A stretch of DNA of 64,000 bases from Paracoccus sp041927875. Lineage in GTDB: Bacteria; Pseudomonadota; Alphaproteobacteria; Rhodobacterales; Rhodobacteraceae. This document shows positions 8,505 through 17,574 of this stretch, in pieces. The notes below the pieces were generated by a model that worked only from the letters and a program-made list of their open reading frames with translations, had not been told where the DNA came from and ran no database searches. The stretch is from the NCBI RefSeq assembly GCF_041927875.1, contig NZ_JBHFHN010000005.1; one strand, given 5' to 3'. Numbering within the stretch: position 1 is the stretch's first letter; the number at the start of each line of letters is the position of its first letter. The translations under genes were made by a program, and so were the position numbers.

Positions 8505-9008
8505 ATGGCTTACACCAAAGCAAAGATCAAGGATCTGGTCGAGGGCAAGATCGACCGCGACACGCTGCACACGATGCTGTCGACCCCCAAGGATGGCGAC
8601 CGGTTCGTCAAATACCTGGAAATCCTGCAAGAACAGGTGCCGTGGGATGACCGGATCATCCTGCCGCTGGGGCCAAAGCTATACATCGTGCAGCGCAAGG
8701 CCGACAAGAAATGGGTCATCAAATCGCAGGCCGGTCACGAGTTCTGCGGCTGGCGCGAGAACTGGAAGCTGCATGCCGTCATGCGGGTGCGCGAAACCGC
8801 CGAAGCGATGGAGGAACTTTATCCCCGGCTGATGGCGCCCTCGACCGACTGGCAGGTGCTGCGCGAGTATTACTGCCCGAAATCCGGCGACCTGCTGGAT
8901 GTTGAGGCGCCGACCCCGTGGTATCCGGTGATCCACGATTTCGAACCGGATATCGACGCTTTCTACAGGGAATGGCTGGGCCTGGATGTGCCCGAACGGG
9001 CGGCCTGA
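8505..9008 (+). CDS. acxC: Acetone carboxylase, gamma subunit
   Basis: 167 aa, the usual length for the small subunit. AGGAGAAAATCA gives a good ribosome site. The sequence has the conserved features of this family: many Trp and Tyr residues, FCGWRENWK and a C-terminal YYCPKSGDLLDVEAP segment. It is the last gene of acxABC. The gamma subunit has no independent catalytic motif; in the known enzyme it packs against the alpha subunit and is needed for assembly and activity. A perfect 9-bp hairpin follows 18 bp after the stop. Confidence 0.93.
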   Translation: MAYTKAKIKDLVEGKIDRDTLHTMLSTPKDGDRFVKYLEILQEQVPWDDRIILPLGPKLYIVQRKADKKWVIKSQAGHEFCGWRENWKLHAVMRVRETAEAMEELYPRLMAPSTDWQVLREYYCPKSGDLLDVEAPTPWYPVIHDFEPDIDAFYREWLGLDVPERAA

Positions 9009-9026
9009 TCACCAACCTGCGCAGAT

Positions 9027-9049
9027 CATGGCCGGCGATCCCGGCCATG
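9027..9049 (+). terminator. Hairpin after acxC
   Basis: CATGGCCGG and CCGGCCATG form a perfect 9-bp stem with a 5-nt loop, 18 bp after the acxC stop. No T-run follows. It probably marks the end of the acx transcript. Confidence 0.4.
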
Positions 9050-9381
9050 ACGCCCGCCGCCAGGGGCGTGGTGGCGACACCTCGCCATGCCGGTTGCACG
9101 ATCCGCCCATGTGGCCGAGATGGGCAGGCGTGGTGGCCCGATACATCAGGCGAAAGCCCTCGACGACGCCCCCGAACCGCCGCCGCGCGCAACGGGCGAA
9201 ATTCACGCCCCGACGATCCGCCGCAGGACGCCCGTGCGTCACAGCGGCCACGGTCAGATCTCGCGGCCCAATCCAATGTATTTTTGTCAGCCTTGGTCTG
9301 GCCATTCACGGCGCAACGGCCTAGAAACGCCGCGCGCAGCCAGTTTCCCAGCCACGCATTCCCCGCTGAACAGGAGCTGAC
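9050..9381. other. Gene-free stretch between acxC and the iron importer
   Basis: About 330 bp without a convincing gene. Reading frames here are short and overlap on both strands without ribosome sites. No clear Fur-, RirA- or Irr-type palindrome was found, although the promoter of the downstream siderophore importer should be here. The only notable feature is the AGGAG ribosome site at its right edge (9372-9376). Confidence 0.6.
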
Positions 9382-10266
9382 ATGACCCGCATCACCCCCC
9401 TGCTTGCCGCATTCTGCCTGACCGCCGGCGCCGCCCTGGCCGATCCGGTCACCATCGACACCGCGCGCGGCCCGGTGACCGTCGAGGCGACGCCGAAAAC
9501 CGTCGCCGTCTTTGACGTCGCAGCCGCCGATACGCTGGCCGCGCTTGGCGTGCCTGCCGCCGGTCTGCCCGACAAGCTGTATGTGGATTACCTGACCCCC
9601 GCGCCCACCACCATCGGCACGCTGTTCGAGCCGGATCTTGAGGCGCTGTCGGGCCTGAACCCCGATCTGATCGTGCTGGGTGGCCGGTCGGCTGCACAGT
9701 TCGATGCGGTGTCCAAGGTTGCGCCGACCATCGACATGACGGTGTCCGCCGATGTCGTGGGCGATGCCAAGGCCCGGCTGGCGGCCTATGGCGCGCTGTT
9801 CGACAAGGCCGATGCCGCCGCCGAACTGGCCACCGCGCTGGACGCGCGGATCGCCGAGGCGCAGGCCGCCGCCAAGGACAAGGGCACCGCGCTGATCGTG
9901 CTGACCAACGGCCCGAAGCTGTCGGCCTATGGTCGCGGGTCGCGCTTTGGCTGGCTGCATGACACCATCGGCCTGCCCGAGGCCTATCCGAACCTGAAGC
10001 CCGAAACCCATGGCGATGCGATCTCGTTCGAGTTCATCGCCGAGGCCAACCCCGACTGGCTGATCGTCGTGGATCGCGGTGCCGCCGTCGGCGCCGAGGG
10101 GGCCTCTGCCAAGCAGACGCTGGATAACCCGCTGGTTGCCGGGACCAAGGCCGCCAAGGCCGGTCAGGTGATCTATCTGAACCCGGCGAACCTGTATATC
10201 GCGGGTGGCGGCTATCAGTCGCTGATGGGCAACCTGGCCGAAATGATCGCCGGTCTGAAGGGCTAA
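9382..10266 (+). CDS. Siderophore ABC transporter, periplasmic binding protein (FatB/CeuE/YclQ type)
   Basis: 294 aa with an N-terminal signal peptide ending near AALA (residue 20) and no lipobox cysteine, so a soluble periplasmic protein is expected. It has the two-lobed helical-backbone fold of iron-chelate binding proteins: a beta-lobe with TPKTVAVFDVAAADTLAALGV, then LNPDLIVLGGRSA, a long alanine-rich linker helix, and a C-terminal lobe with ANPDWLIVVDRG. These segments are typical of the catecholate/petrobactin group (FatB, CeuE, YclQ). Two permeases and an ATPase follow directly, completing an importer. The exact siderophore cannot be read from sequence. Confidence 0.88.
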   Translation: MTRITPLLAAFCLTAGAALADPVTIDTARGPVTVEATPKTVAVFDVAAADTLAALGVPAAGLPDKLYVDYLTPAPTTIGTLFEPDLEALSGLNPDLIVLGGRSAAQFDAVSKVAPTIDMTVSADVVGDAKARLAAYGALFDKADAAAELATALDARIAEAQAAAKDKGTALIVLTNGPKLSAYGRGSRFGWLHDTIGLPEAYPNLKPETHGDAISFEFIAEANPDWLIVVDRGAAVGAEGASAKQTLDNPLVAGTKAAKAGQVIYLNPANLYIAGGGYQSLMGNLAEMIAGLKG

Positions 10267-10269
10267 GCC

Positions 10270-11226
10270 TTGGCGCGGCACCATCGGCTTTGGCTGGCGG
10301 CGCTGGCCGTTCTGGCGGCGCTTGCGCTGGCCAGCCTGCTGACCGGCGCGGCGCGGCTGGCCGAGGACGGGCCGGGCGCCGGCCTGTTGATGATGGTGTC
10401 GCGCATCCCGCGCACGGCGGCGGCGATCCTGACCGGGGCGGCGCTGGCCGTGGCCGGGGTGGTGATGCAGCAGATCGTGCGCAACCGCTTCGTCGAACCC
10501 GCCACGACCGGCACGCCCGAGGCCGCATCGGCGGGGCTGTTGGCCGTCACCCTGATCGCCCCGGCCGCGCCGATCTGGGTCAAGATGGCCGTCGCCGCCT
10601 TGGCCGCGCTTGCGGGGGCGGCGCTGTTTGCCGCGCTGATCCGCCGCCTTCCCGCGCGTGAGGTGTTCCTGGTGCCGCTGGCCGGGCTGATCCTGTCGGG
10701 CGTCATCGGTGCCGGCGTCACCTTTGTCGCGTGGGAGGCCGACCTGATCCAGTACATCGCCCTGTGGCTGATGTCGGGCGAGTTCTCGGGCGTTATCGCG
10801 GGGCGCTATGAACTGCTGTGGATCGCGGGCGCGGCGGTGGCGCTGGCGTGGCTGGCCGCCGACCGCTTTGCCATCCTTGGCCTTGGCCCCGAGGCCGCCG
10901 CCAGCCTGGGCCTGAACCCGCAGGCGGTGCTGCGGCTGGGGCTGGCTGTGGTGGCGCTGGTCACCGCGATGGTGGTGGTAACGGTCGGCATGGTGCCCTT
11001 TGTCGGGCTGATCGTGCCCAATCTGGTGGCGCGGGTGATGGGCGACAATCTGCGCGGCTCGCTGCCGGTGGTGGCGATGGGGGGCGCGATCCTGGTGCTG
11101 GCCTGCGATCTGATCGGGCGGCTGGTGATCCACCCCTATGAGATCCCGGCGGGCACCATTCTGGGCGTCATCGGCGCGCTGGCCTTTCTATGGCTTTTGT
11201 GGCGGGGGGATCGGGATGCGCGGTGA
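10270..11226 (+). CDS. Siderophore ABC transporter permease, first (FecCD family)
   Basis: 318 aa starting at a TTG 3 bp after the binding-protein stop; no ATG in frame gives a full-length product. Hydrophobic throughout, with about nine membrane segments. The family segment GLGPEAAASLGLNPQAVLRLGL and the following VGLIVPNLVARVMGDNLR form the cytoplasmic coupling region that meets the ATPase. It pairs with the next permease, whose start overlaps this gene's end by 11 bp, so translational coupling is likely. FatD/YclN type. Confidence 0.88.
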   Translation: MARHHRLWLAALAVLAALALASLLTGAARLAEDGPGAGLLMMVSRIPRTAAAILTGAALAVAGVVMQQIVRNRFVEPATTGTPEAASAGLLAVTLIAPAAPIWVKMAVAALAALAGAALFAALIRRLPAREVFLVPLAGLILSGVIGAGVTFVAWEADLIQYIALWLMSGEFSGVIAGRYELLWIAGAAVALAWLAADRFAILGLGPEAAASLGLNPQAVLRLGLAVVALVTAMVVVTVGMVPFVGLIVPNLVARVMGDNLRGSLPVVAMGGAILVLACDLIGRLVIHPYEIPAGTILGVIGALAFLWLLWRGDRDAR

Positions 11227-12163
11227 TCCGCTGTGGCTGATGGCGGCGGCGCTGGCCGTGATCAGCGGCCTGTGGCTGTTTCAGGGCCTTTCCGGCAACG
11301 TCGCCTTCATCCTGTCGCTGCGCCTGGACAAGCTGGCGGCGCTCGCGCTGGTCGCCGCGTCGGTCGGGATGGCGACGGTGTTGTTTCAGACCGTCGCGCA
11401 GAACCGCATCCTGACGCCCTCGATCATGGGTTTTGACGCGCTTTATCTGCTGGTGCAGGCGGTGGGACTGGCCAGCCTGGGGGTCACCGGCTTTGTCACC
11501 TGGCCCACCGGCGCCAAGTTCCTGACCGAGGTGGCGCTGATGTCGGGCCTTGCCGTGGCGCTGTTTGGCACCCTTCTGGGGCGCGGCGGCGCGCGCGACA
11601 TGGGCCGCACGATCCTGTCGGGGGTGATCCTGGGCATCCTGTTCCGCGCCGGGGCAAGCCTGATCATGCGGGTGATGGACCCGAACGCGCAGGCCGTCGT
11701 GCAATCGGTCACTTTCGCCAATTTCAGCCGCCCCTCGGGTGAGATGATGATCTGGGCGGCGATGGTGGCCCTGCCCGCGATGGCGGTGGCCATCTGGCTG
11801 GGGCCGCGTCTGGACGTGCTGGCGCTTGGGCGCGAACGCGCGATCGCCCTGGGGCTGGGGCATCGCGCGATGGTGCTGGTGACGCTGGCTCTGGTCGCGG
11901 CGATGACGGCGGTGGCCACCGCCCTGGTCGGGCCGGTCGCCTTTTTCGGGCTGATCGTCGCCGCTCTGGCCCATGCGCTGCTGCCCGGTGCGCCGCATCG
12001 GCGCCTGCTGATCGCCGCCGCGCTGATCGCCGGGCTGGTGCTGATCGGCGGGCAATTGCTGTTTGAACGCGCCCTTGGCCTGCGCGCCACGCTGAGCGTG
12101 GTGATCGAGTTCGCGGGCGGCCTGCTGTTCCTGATCCTTCTGATGCGGGGCAAGATCCGATGA
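11216..12163 (+). CDS. Siderophore ABC transporter permease, second (FecCD family)
   Basis: 315 aa from the ATG at 11216, inside the last codons of the previous permease. It has many hydrophobic segments, the coupling region (LGRERAIALGLGHRAMVLVTL) and the conserved GPVAFFGLIVAALAH. FatC/YclO type. Its stop codon overlaps the ATPase start (ATGA), so the four genes form one operon. Confidence 0.87.
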   Translation: MRGDPLWLMAAALAVISGLWLFQGLSGNVAFILSLRLDKLAALALVAASVGMATVLFQTVAQNRILTPSIMGFDALYLLVQAVGLASLGVTGFVTWPTGAKFLTEVALMSGLAVALFGTLLGRGGARDMGRTILSGVILGILFRAGASLIMRVMDPNAQAVVQSVTFANFSRPSGEMMIWAAMVALPAMAVAIWLGPRLDVLALGRERAIALGLGHRAMVLVTLALVAAMTAVATALVGPVAFFGLIVAALAHALLPGAPHRRLLIAAALIAGLVLIGGQLLFERALGLRATLSVVIEFAGGLLFLILLMRGKIR

Positions 12164-12915
12164 TCCAGATTTCCGGCCTGTCTTACGCCGTCCACGGAAC
12201 GCCGATCCTGGCGCCGACCGACCTGACCCTGCCCGCGGGCCGGATCACGGCGCTGATCGGCCCGAATGGCGCGGGCAAATCGACGCTGGCGCGGCTGATC
12301 GCCCGGATCGAGGCGCCGCCCCCCGGTCGCGTCAGCGTTGACGGGCTGGACGTGGCCGCCACCCCCGGCCCTGTGCTGGCGCGGCAGATGACGTTTCTGG
12401 GGCAACACCCCATGCTGGCCTCGCGCTTGCGGGTGCGGGAACTGGTGGCCTTTGGCCGCTGGCCGCATTGTGCGGGCCGCCCCGGCGCGGCGGATCACGC
12501 GGCGGTGGCGCGGGCACTGTCGGATTTCGATCTGACGCCGCTGGCGGGGCGGTTCGTCGACACGCTGTCGGGCGGGCAGGCGCAGCGGGCCTGGCTGGCG
12601 ATGGCGGCGGCGCAGGATACCCCCTGGCTGATCCTGGACGAGCCGCTGAACAATCTGGACCTGGCACATTCCCGCGCGCTGATGGCGCATCTGGGGCGGC
12701 TGCGCGATGACGGGCGGTCGGTGCTGATCGTGCTCCACGACCTGAACTTTGCCGCCGGTTGGGCCGATCACATCGTCACCATGAAGGCCGGTGCCGTCAC
12801 CGCCCAAGGCAGCCCGCAGGCGGTGCTGACCGGCCCGGCGCTGTCGGCGCTGTATGACACGCCGATCACCGTGGCGGAACATGGCGGGCGGCCCTTGATC
12901 CTCCATCATCTTTAG
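12160..12915 (+). CDS. Siderophore ABC transporter, ATP-binding protein
   Basis: 251 aa. Walker A GPNGAGKS (about 36-43), signature LSGGQAQR, Walker B LILDEP and the switch histidine in VLHDLNF are all intact. It lies last in the binding protein - permease - permease - ATPase operon. The overall pattern is that of FatE/YclP/FepC-type ATPases that energise ferric-siderophore uptake. Followed by a hairpin shared with the convergent receptor gene. Confidence 0.9.
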   Translation: MIQISGLSYAVHGTPILAPTDLTLPAGRITALIGPNGAGKSTLARLIARIEAPPPGRVSVDGLDVAATPGPVLARQMTFLGQHPMLASRLRVRELVAFGRWPHCAGRPGAADHAAVARALSDFDLTPLAGRFVDTLSGGQAQRAWLAMAAAQDTPWLILDEPLNNLDLAHSRALMAHLGRLRDDGRSVLIVLHDLNFAAGWADHIVTMKAGAVTAQGSPQAVLTGPALSALYDTPITVAEHGGRPLILHHL

Positions 12916-12920
12916 GCTGA

Positions 12921-12946
12921 TCGGGGCGGGCGTCCATCCGCCCCGA
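12921..12946. terminator. Hairpin between convergent genes
   Basis: TCGGGGCGG and CCGCCCCGA form a perfect 9-bp stem in the 39-bp gap between the ATPase and the receptor gene on the other strand. It could serve both directions. No strong T-run. Confidence 0.5.
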
Positions 12947-12954
12947 CCGATGCG

Positions 12955-14964
12955 TCAGAAGTTCATGCTCAGCCCCAGCGTCACCGTGCGACCGGGCGCC
13001 AGTTGCGGCTGGATGTCGCGCGTGCCACGCGACCGTTCGACATAGCTGCCGCGTTCGTAATAGGTCGCGTCCAGCAGGTTATCGACCCCCAGCCGCAGCG
13101 TCGCGCCCTTCAGTTGCGGCGGCGTCCAGGCAGCATAGGCATTCACCACCGTATAGCTGCCATGATCGCGGAAGCCCGCAGCGGTCATCGCGGGTTCCGA
13201 CAGCTTGCCCGCCCATTCCAGGCTAGCCCCCAGCGTCAGGTTGCGGTCGGGCATCTGATGGTCGACATACAGCGTCGCCAGATCGCCGGTCGGCATGAAC
13301 GACCCGCCCTGCGGCAGGCTGAAGGCGCCGTCATAGGTCACCTTGGCATGGGTCAGCGTCGCGCCGATCCGGGTGTTGTCGCGCTGCCACGCGCCGGTCA
13401 GCGTCACCCCCTGGCTGCGGCCCTGCTTGTCATTTTCCAGCAAGCCGCTTTCAGAGTTGTAAAGCGCCAGCCCGCTCAGCCGGATGTCGAACAGGGTGGC
13501 CCCCGCCGTCCAGCCCTCGCCACTGGCGTTCACCCCCAGTTTGTAGGTCGTGCCGGTCGCCGGGCGATAGCCGGGATCGGTGCGGAACGCGGCGTTGCGG
13601 GCGTGCAGCATCCCGTATTCGCCGATGTCAAAGCCCATCCAGCTGCGCGAGGCGCCGGCGAACACCTCGACCGCGTCGCTGAAGCGATAGGACAGCGTGG
13701 CATTGCCCGATGCGCCGCTGTCGGTGAAGCGGGCGTTGTTCCAGTCGGTGAAGCGGTGGTGGTCATAGCGCAGCCCGGTGGACAGGTCGAAACCGTTGTC
13801 AAAGGCGAAGCGCCCCTGCACGAAGGCCCCGGCCTGAAGCGTCGAAAAGTTGCGGATGCGCGGCTGGGCGGCGGAATGATCGCCATAATTGTCAAGGTGA
13901 TAGTCATTATGGGCAAAGTCCACGCCCGCCGTCACGCTGCCTTGGTCCAGCGTGAACGTGTTCTGCACGACGCCGCCGAACGTGTCGCGTTGCAGGATCA
14001 TGTCGCCATTGATCCGCCCCTTGCCACCCGCCAGATCGCCCAGCGAATAGTTCGGCCGCCAGTAATCGTTGCGGCTGTGGTAAAGCCGCACCATCGGATC
14101 CCAGACCGCCCCCGGCGCCGTGGCGCGATAGGTCAGGCTGAGTGTCTCGCGGTCGGACCGCAGCGGAAACACCTCCGGGTCGCGGTCCAGGTCCATGTTC
14201 ATCTTGATCAGGCGATCGGCCTGATCGCGGGCCTTTTCATAGGACAATTCCAGCCGGCCGGGTTCGGATTCAAAGCCCAGCTTGACCAGCCCGCCACGTG
14301 CCGCCGGGGCCGAGCCGAACATCTCGCGTCCGTCGCCAGCCTTGTAGTTCCGCCCGTCCTGACCGTGCAGCATCACGAACCAATCCAGCGCGCCGCGCAC
14401 GCCATAGCTGGCCAGCGACCCCGACAGTCCGCGCCCGTTGCTGCCATAGGACAGCGCCACCCGCCCGCCGCTGGTGCGGCCATCGGTCAGCAGATCGCGC
14501 GCGCCCAGGGTTTCATAGCGCACGGCACCCGCGCCCGCCGCAAAGCCCGCATCGGCGGCGGCGGCCCCGGCCTCGACCTCGACCGCGCGCAGGAAGGCGG
14601 GGTCGATGATGTTCGATCCGGTGTGGTGCCAACTGGTCGGCCCCTGCGGCACGCCATCGACGCTGACCGCCAGCTTGGACTGTTCGATCCCGAACACATG
14701 GATGCGCTTCGATGGCCCCGCGCCACCCGACACGGTGACCGAGGATTCACGCGCGAACAGCTCGGACGTGTCGGCGGGTTGCTGCGCCTCAAGATCCTCG
14801 CGGTCGACAATCGCGCCGCCCGTCGCCTTGATGTTTTCGGTGCCCTCGGCGATCAGCGTGATCGGGTCCAGCGTGATGCTGCGCGGCGCAAGGCCCTGTG
14901 CCATTGCTGCGCTGCACAGCGCAAGCACCGACACCCCGGCCAGGGGTAGAAGTCTGATCCTCAT
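12955..14964 (-). CDS. TonB-dependent outer-membrane receptor (siderophore, haem or corrinoid)
   Basis: 669 aa with a signal peptide ending near AAMA (about residue 22). A plug domain follows (about 40-160, with LAVSVDGVPQG), then a long beta-barrel rich in aromatic and charged residues, ending in the outer-membrane signature TVTLGLSMNF. A GAGGG ribosome site precedes the ATG. It is convergent with a siderophore ABC operon and divergent from a B12-regulated ABC operon, so its ligand could be either type of compound. No riboswitch precedes it on its own strand, which mildly favours iron. The receptor class is sure; the ligand is not. Confidence 0.9.
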   Translation of the reverse strand: MRIRLLPLAGVSVLALCSAAMAQGLAPRSITLDPITLIAEGTENIKATGGAIVDREDLEAQQPADTSELFARESSVTVSGGAGPSKRIHVFGIEQSKLAVSVDGVPQGPTSWHHTGSNIIDPAFLRAVEVEAGAAAADAGFAAGAGAVRYETLGARDLLTDGRTSGGRVALSYGSNGRGLSGSLASYGVRGALDWFVMLHGQDGRNYKAGDGREMFGSAPAARGGLVKLGFESEPGRLELSYEKARDQADRLIKMNMDLDRDPEVFPLRSDRETLSLTYRATAPGAVWDPMVRLYHSRNDYWRPNYSLGDLAGGKGRINGDMILQRDTFGGVVQNTFTLDQGSVTAGVDFAHNDYHLDNYGDHSAAQPRIRNFSTLQAGAFVQGRFAFDNGFDLSTGLRYDHHRFTDWNNARFTDSGASGNATLSYRFSDAVEVFAGASRSWMGFDIGEYGMLHARNAAFRTDPGYRPATGTTYKLGVNASGEGWTAGATLFDIRLSGLALYNSESGLLENDKQGRSQGVTLTGAWQRDNTRIGATLTHAKVTYDGAFSLPQGGSFMPTGDLATLYVDHQMPDRNLTLGASLEWAGKLSEPAMTAAGFRDHGSYTVVNAYAAWTPPQLKGATLRLGVDNLLDATYYERGSYVERSRGTRDIQPQLAPGRTVTLGLSMNF

Positions 14965-15182
14965 TGCAATCCCTCATGTTCGTATGGGTTGAAGGATGGC
15001 GTGGCGGACAGTGAGCTGCGAATCCTTAGTGATTTGATCGGGTAACGGCCACAGACCGGCGCTGCAACGCCGAAATGACTGCCCGCGGCCCAGGCGGCAC
15101 CGGGTGTGGCAGCCACGCGACGGTCTGGCCGGCGGCGCCATTTGCGCTTGACGGGGCCAGAGCGGCGGGCAAGTCTGGCGGC

Positions 15183-15374
15183 GATGGTTCCCGGTCGGGC
15201 GATGCGCGACCGGGTGAAAAGGGAATACGGTGCGGCGCTGCGCGATCAGGCCAATCCCGTGACTGCCCCCGCAACTGTAAGCGGCGAGCGACCCCCGACA
15301 GCCACTGTGCCCCGCCACCGCGGGCATGGGAAGGCGGGGCAAGCCCAGACCCGCGAGTCAGGAGACCTGCCATC
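15183..15374 (+). ncRNA. Cobalamin riboswitch upstream of the corrinoid import operon
   Basis: The ordered elements of the B12 aptamer are present: GGTTCCCGGTC, GTGAAAAGGGAAT, ACTGCCCCCGCAACTGTAAG (the B12-box region), GCCACTG, ATGGGAAGGCGGGG and GAGTCAGGAGACCTGCC. The closing helix P1 pairs GATGG (15183-15187) with CCATC (15370-15374). A TTGACG -35-like box at 15148-15153 may drive it. Between the aptamer and the ATG at 15421 lies a GC-rich stretch containing the AAGGAG ribosome site, fitting translational control. B12 binding should lower expression of the downstream DUF1636-ABC genes. Confidence 0.95.
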
Positions 15375-15420
15375 ATCGCAATCAACCGTGCCGGGCGGGG
15401 TGCCCCGGAAGGAGCCTGTG

Positions 15421-15846
15421 ATGAACCACACCCAACGGCCGCCGTCGGCGCGCCCCGCCCCTGACGTGGCCCGATCGGCACCGCATCGGACGATCCTTTG
15501 CACTGCCTGCACCGTGCAGGGCGCGACCTGCGCGCCGGGCCTTCTGCTGCTGGAGCGGCTGCGCGATGCGGTCGCGGCCAGCGGCATGGGCGACGATTTC
15601 GAGGTGTCGGGCACCGCCAGCCTGACCGGCTGCGCAGGCTGCCGCTGCGGCCCCTGCCTTGTCGCCTGGCGGGCCACGGCCAAGGCAAACTGGCTGTTCG
15701 GCAATGTCGACCCCGCCGACAGCATCGACGATCTGATCGCCCTGTGCGGGGCCGATGCGGGCGGGCCGGATGCGTGCGCGGCGACACAGCGGCTGTCGCG
15801 CATCCCCTCGGCCATCATCGTGACCGGGCGGGCGCCGCTGCAATGA
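15421..15846 (+). CDS. DUF1636 protein, cysteine-rich, B12-regulated
   Basis: 141 aa from the ATG at 15421, which has an AAGGAG site and directly follows the cobalamin riboswitch. It belongs to the DUF1636 (COG5469) predicted metal-binding family with a thioredoxin-like ferredoxin pattern. Cysteines are C27, C30 and C37 near the N-terminus and a dense C71-x2-C74-x-C76-x2-C79 cluster, enough to bind an iron-sulphur centre or another metal. No biochemical role is established. Its stop overlaps the ATPase start, so it is translated with the importer. A paralogue lies in the same position after the second riboswitch (58860). Confidence 0.8.
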   Translation: MNHTQRPPSARPAPDVARSAPHRTILCTACTVQGATCAPGLLLLERLRDAVAASGMGDDFEVSGTASLTGCAGCRCGPCLVAWRATAKANWLFGNVDPADSIDDLIALCGADAGGPDACAATQRLSRIPSAIIVTGRAPLQ

Positions 15847-16616
15847 ATGTGGTTCAGCTTGAGGATGTCGCATGGGGGCCGCGTGGCGGGCCTATGCTGC
15901 TGACCGACATCAATTTCACGGTTCCGGCGGGGCAGATCATGGCGATCTGCGGCGCGAATGGCGCGGGCAAGACCTCGCTGTTGCGGTTGCTGTATCGCCA
16001 CCAGCCGCCGCGCCGGGGCACGGTGCGGCTGATGGGCCGCGACATCTGGCGCATCCCCGCCACCGAGGCGGCCCGCCAGATCGCCGCGGTGTTGCAGGAA
16101 CAGCCCTCGGACCAGGCGCTGACCGCCCGGCAGATCGTCGCGCTTGGCCGATTGCCGCATCGTCGCGGCTGGGCGGCGGCCCTGTCGGCGACCGGGGCTG
16201 GGGATGGCGCGATCATCGAGGCTGCGCTGCACCGTCTGGCGCTGACCGCGATCGCCGACCGCCCACTGACCACCCTGTCGGGAGGGGAGCGGCAGCGGGT
16301 GATGGTCGCCCGCGCCCTGGCGCAACAGCCGCAGGTGATCGTGCTGGACGAGCCGACCAACCACCTGGACATCCGCCACCAGCTTGAATTGCTCGCGCTG
16401 CTGAAGGGATTGGGGCTGACCGTGATCGCCAGCCTGCATGACCTGTCACTGGCCGCCGATTTCGCCGACCGGGTGCTGCTGTTGCATCAGGGCCGGGTGC
16501 TGGCCGACGGCCCGCCCGCCACCGCCCTGACCGAGGCGACCCTGGCACAGGCCTTTGACGTGCGCGCCCTGATCGACCGCAGCACCCCGGTGCCGCGTTT
16601 CAGCTTTCATCTGTGA
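15843..16616 (+). CDS. btuD: Corrinoid ABC importer, ATP-binding protein (BtuD-like)
   Basis: 257 aa. Walker A GANGAGKT, signature LSGGERQR, Walker B VIVLDEP and the switch histidine in SLHDLSL are intact. The ATG overlaps the preceding stop (AATGA). It lies in a riboswitch-controlled operon with a binding protein and a permease. The family (FecE/BtuD/HmuV) also serves iron and haem; corrinoid as substrate is inferred from the riboswitch. Confidence 0.85.
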   Translation: MNVVQLEDVAWGPRGGPMLLTDINFTVPAGQIMAICGANGAGKTSLLRLLYRHQPPRRGTVRLMGRDIWRIPATEAARQIAAVLQEQPSDQALTARQIVALGRLPHRRGWAAALSATGAGDGAIIEAALHRLALTAIADRPLTTLSGGERQRVMVARALAQQPQVIVLDEPTNHLDIRHQLELLALLKGLGLTVIASLHDLSLAADFADRVLLLHQGRVLADGPPATALTEATLAQAFDVRALIDRSTPVPRFSFHL

Positions 16617-16638
16617 ACGATCCCGAAAGGACATCCCC

Positions 16639-17571
16639 ATGATCCGCCTGTCGCTTGCCGCGCTGTGCCTGTCGACCTTGCCCGCCTTGGCCCATCCTGT
16701 CACGGTCAAAAGCTGCAACCGCGACGTGATTTTTGCCGCGCCCCCGACCCGCGCGGTGTCGAACGACGTCAACCTGACCGAGATGATGCTGGTGCTGGGC
16801 CTGCGTGACCGGATGGTCGGCTATACCGGCATTTCGGGCTGGAAGACGCTGGATGATGACATGCGCGCGGGCATCGACGAACTGCCCGAACTGTCGGCCA
16901 AATACCCCACGAAAGAGGTGCTGGCCGGTGCCGAGCCGGACTTCTTCTTTGCCGGATGGAATTACGGGATGCGCGTCGGCGGCGAGGTCACACCCGAGAC
17001 GCTGGCCCCCTTGGGCATCCAGACCTATGAGCTGACCGAAAGCTGCATTCATATCGGCCCCAAGGCGCGATCCAGCATGGCCGATCTTTATGACGACATC
17101 CTGAACCTTGGCCGGATCTTCGGGGTCGAGGACCGCGCCAACACCCTTGTCGCCGGGTGGCAGGCGCATCTGGCCGATCTGACCGCCGGGCTTGACCCCA
17201 GCGTCGCGCCGCGCGTCTTTGTGTATGACAGCGGCGAAAAGGGGCCGTTCACCGCCGGGGCCTATGCGATGCCGACCGCGCTGATCGAGGCGGCGGGCGG
17301 GCGCAACATCATGGACGACCTGCCCAAAAGTTGGGCCGCAATCGGGTGGGAGCCGGTGATCGAGCGCAACCCCGAGGTGGTGGTGATCGTGAACTATGGC
17401 GATGTGACCGCGGAACAGAAGATCGCCTTCATGAAGCAGACCCCGGCCCTTGCGGGCATCGACGCGGTCAGGAACGACCGCTTCGTGGTGCTGGAATATG
17501 TCGAGGCGACGCCGGGGCCGCGCAACATCGCCGCCGTCGAAAAGCTGGTCGCCGCCTTTCAGGGGCGCTGA
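16639..17571 (+). CDS. btuF: Corrinoid ABC importer, periplasmic binding protein (BtuF-like)
   Basis: 310 aa with a signal peptide ending near PALA (residue 18). It has the helical-backbone binding fold: an N-terminal lobe with NLTEMMLVLGLRDRMVGYTG, the phrase EVLAGAEPDFFFAGW, a linker helix, and a C-terminal lobe with ERNPEVVVIVNYGD. AAAGGACATCCCC before the ATG is a fair ribosome site. Position between the ATPase (22-bp gap) and the permease (3-bp gap) and the upstream B12 riboswitch support vitamin B12 or a precursor as ligand. Siderophore binding is the alternative. Confidence 0.82.
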   Translation: MIRLSLAALCLSTLPALAHPVTVKSCNRDVIFAAPPTRAVSNDVNLTEMMLVLGLRDRMVGYTGISGWKTLDDDMRAGIDELPELSAKYPTKEVLAGAEPDFFFAGWNYGMRVGGEVTPETLAPLGIQTYELTESCIHIGPKARSSMADLYDDILNLGRIFGVEDRANTLVAGWQAHLADLTAGLDPSVAPRVFVYDSGEKGPFTAGAYAMPTALIEAAGGRNIMDDLPKSWAAIGWEPVIERNPEVVVIVNYGDVTAEQKIAFMKQTPALAGIDAVRNDRFVVLEYVEATPGPRNIAAVEKLVAAFQGR

Positions 17572-17574
17572 GGC

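Noticed and set aside
9050..9381. Fur, Irr or RirA box upstream of the siderophore importer
   Set aside because: No palindrome with a convincing match was seen by eye; not reported as a feature.
8779..11133. 784-codon minus-strand frame across acxC, the gap and the iron importer genes
   Set aside because: It runs antisense through three well-supported genes; composition is His/Gln/Arg-rich as in other shadows.
13003..14949. 648-codon plus-strand frame opposite the TonB receptor
   Set aside because: Shadow of the receptor; no start signals or recognisable domains.
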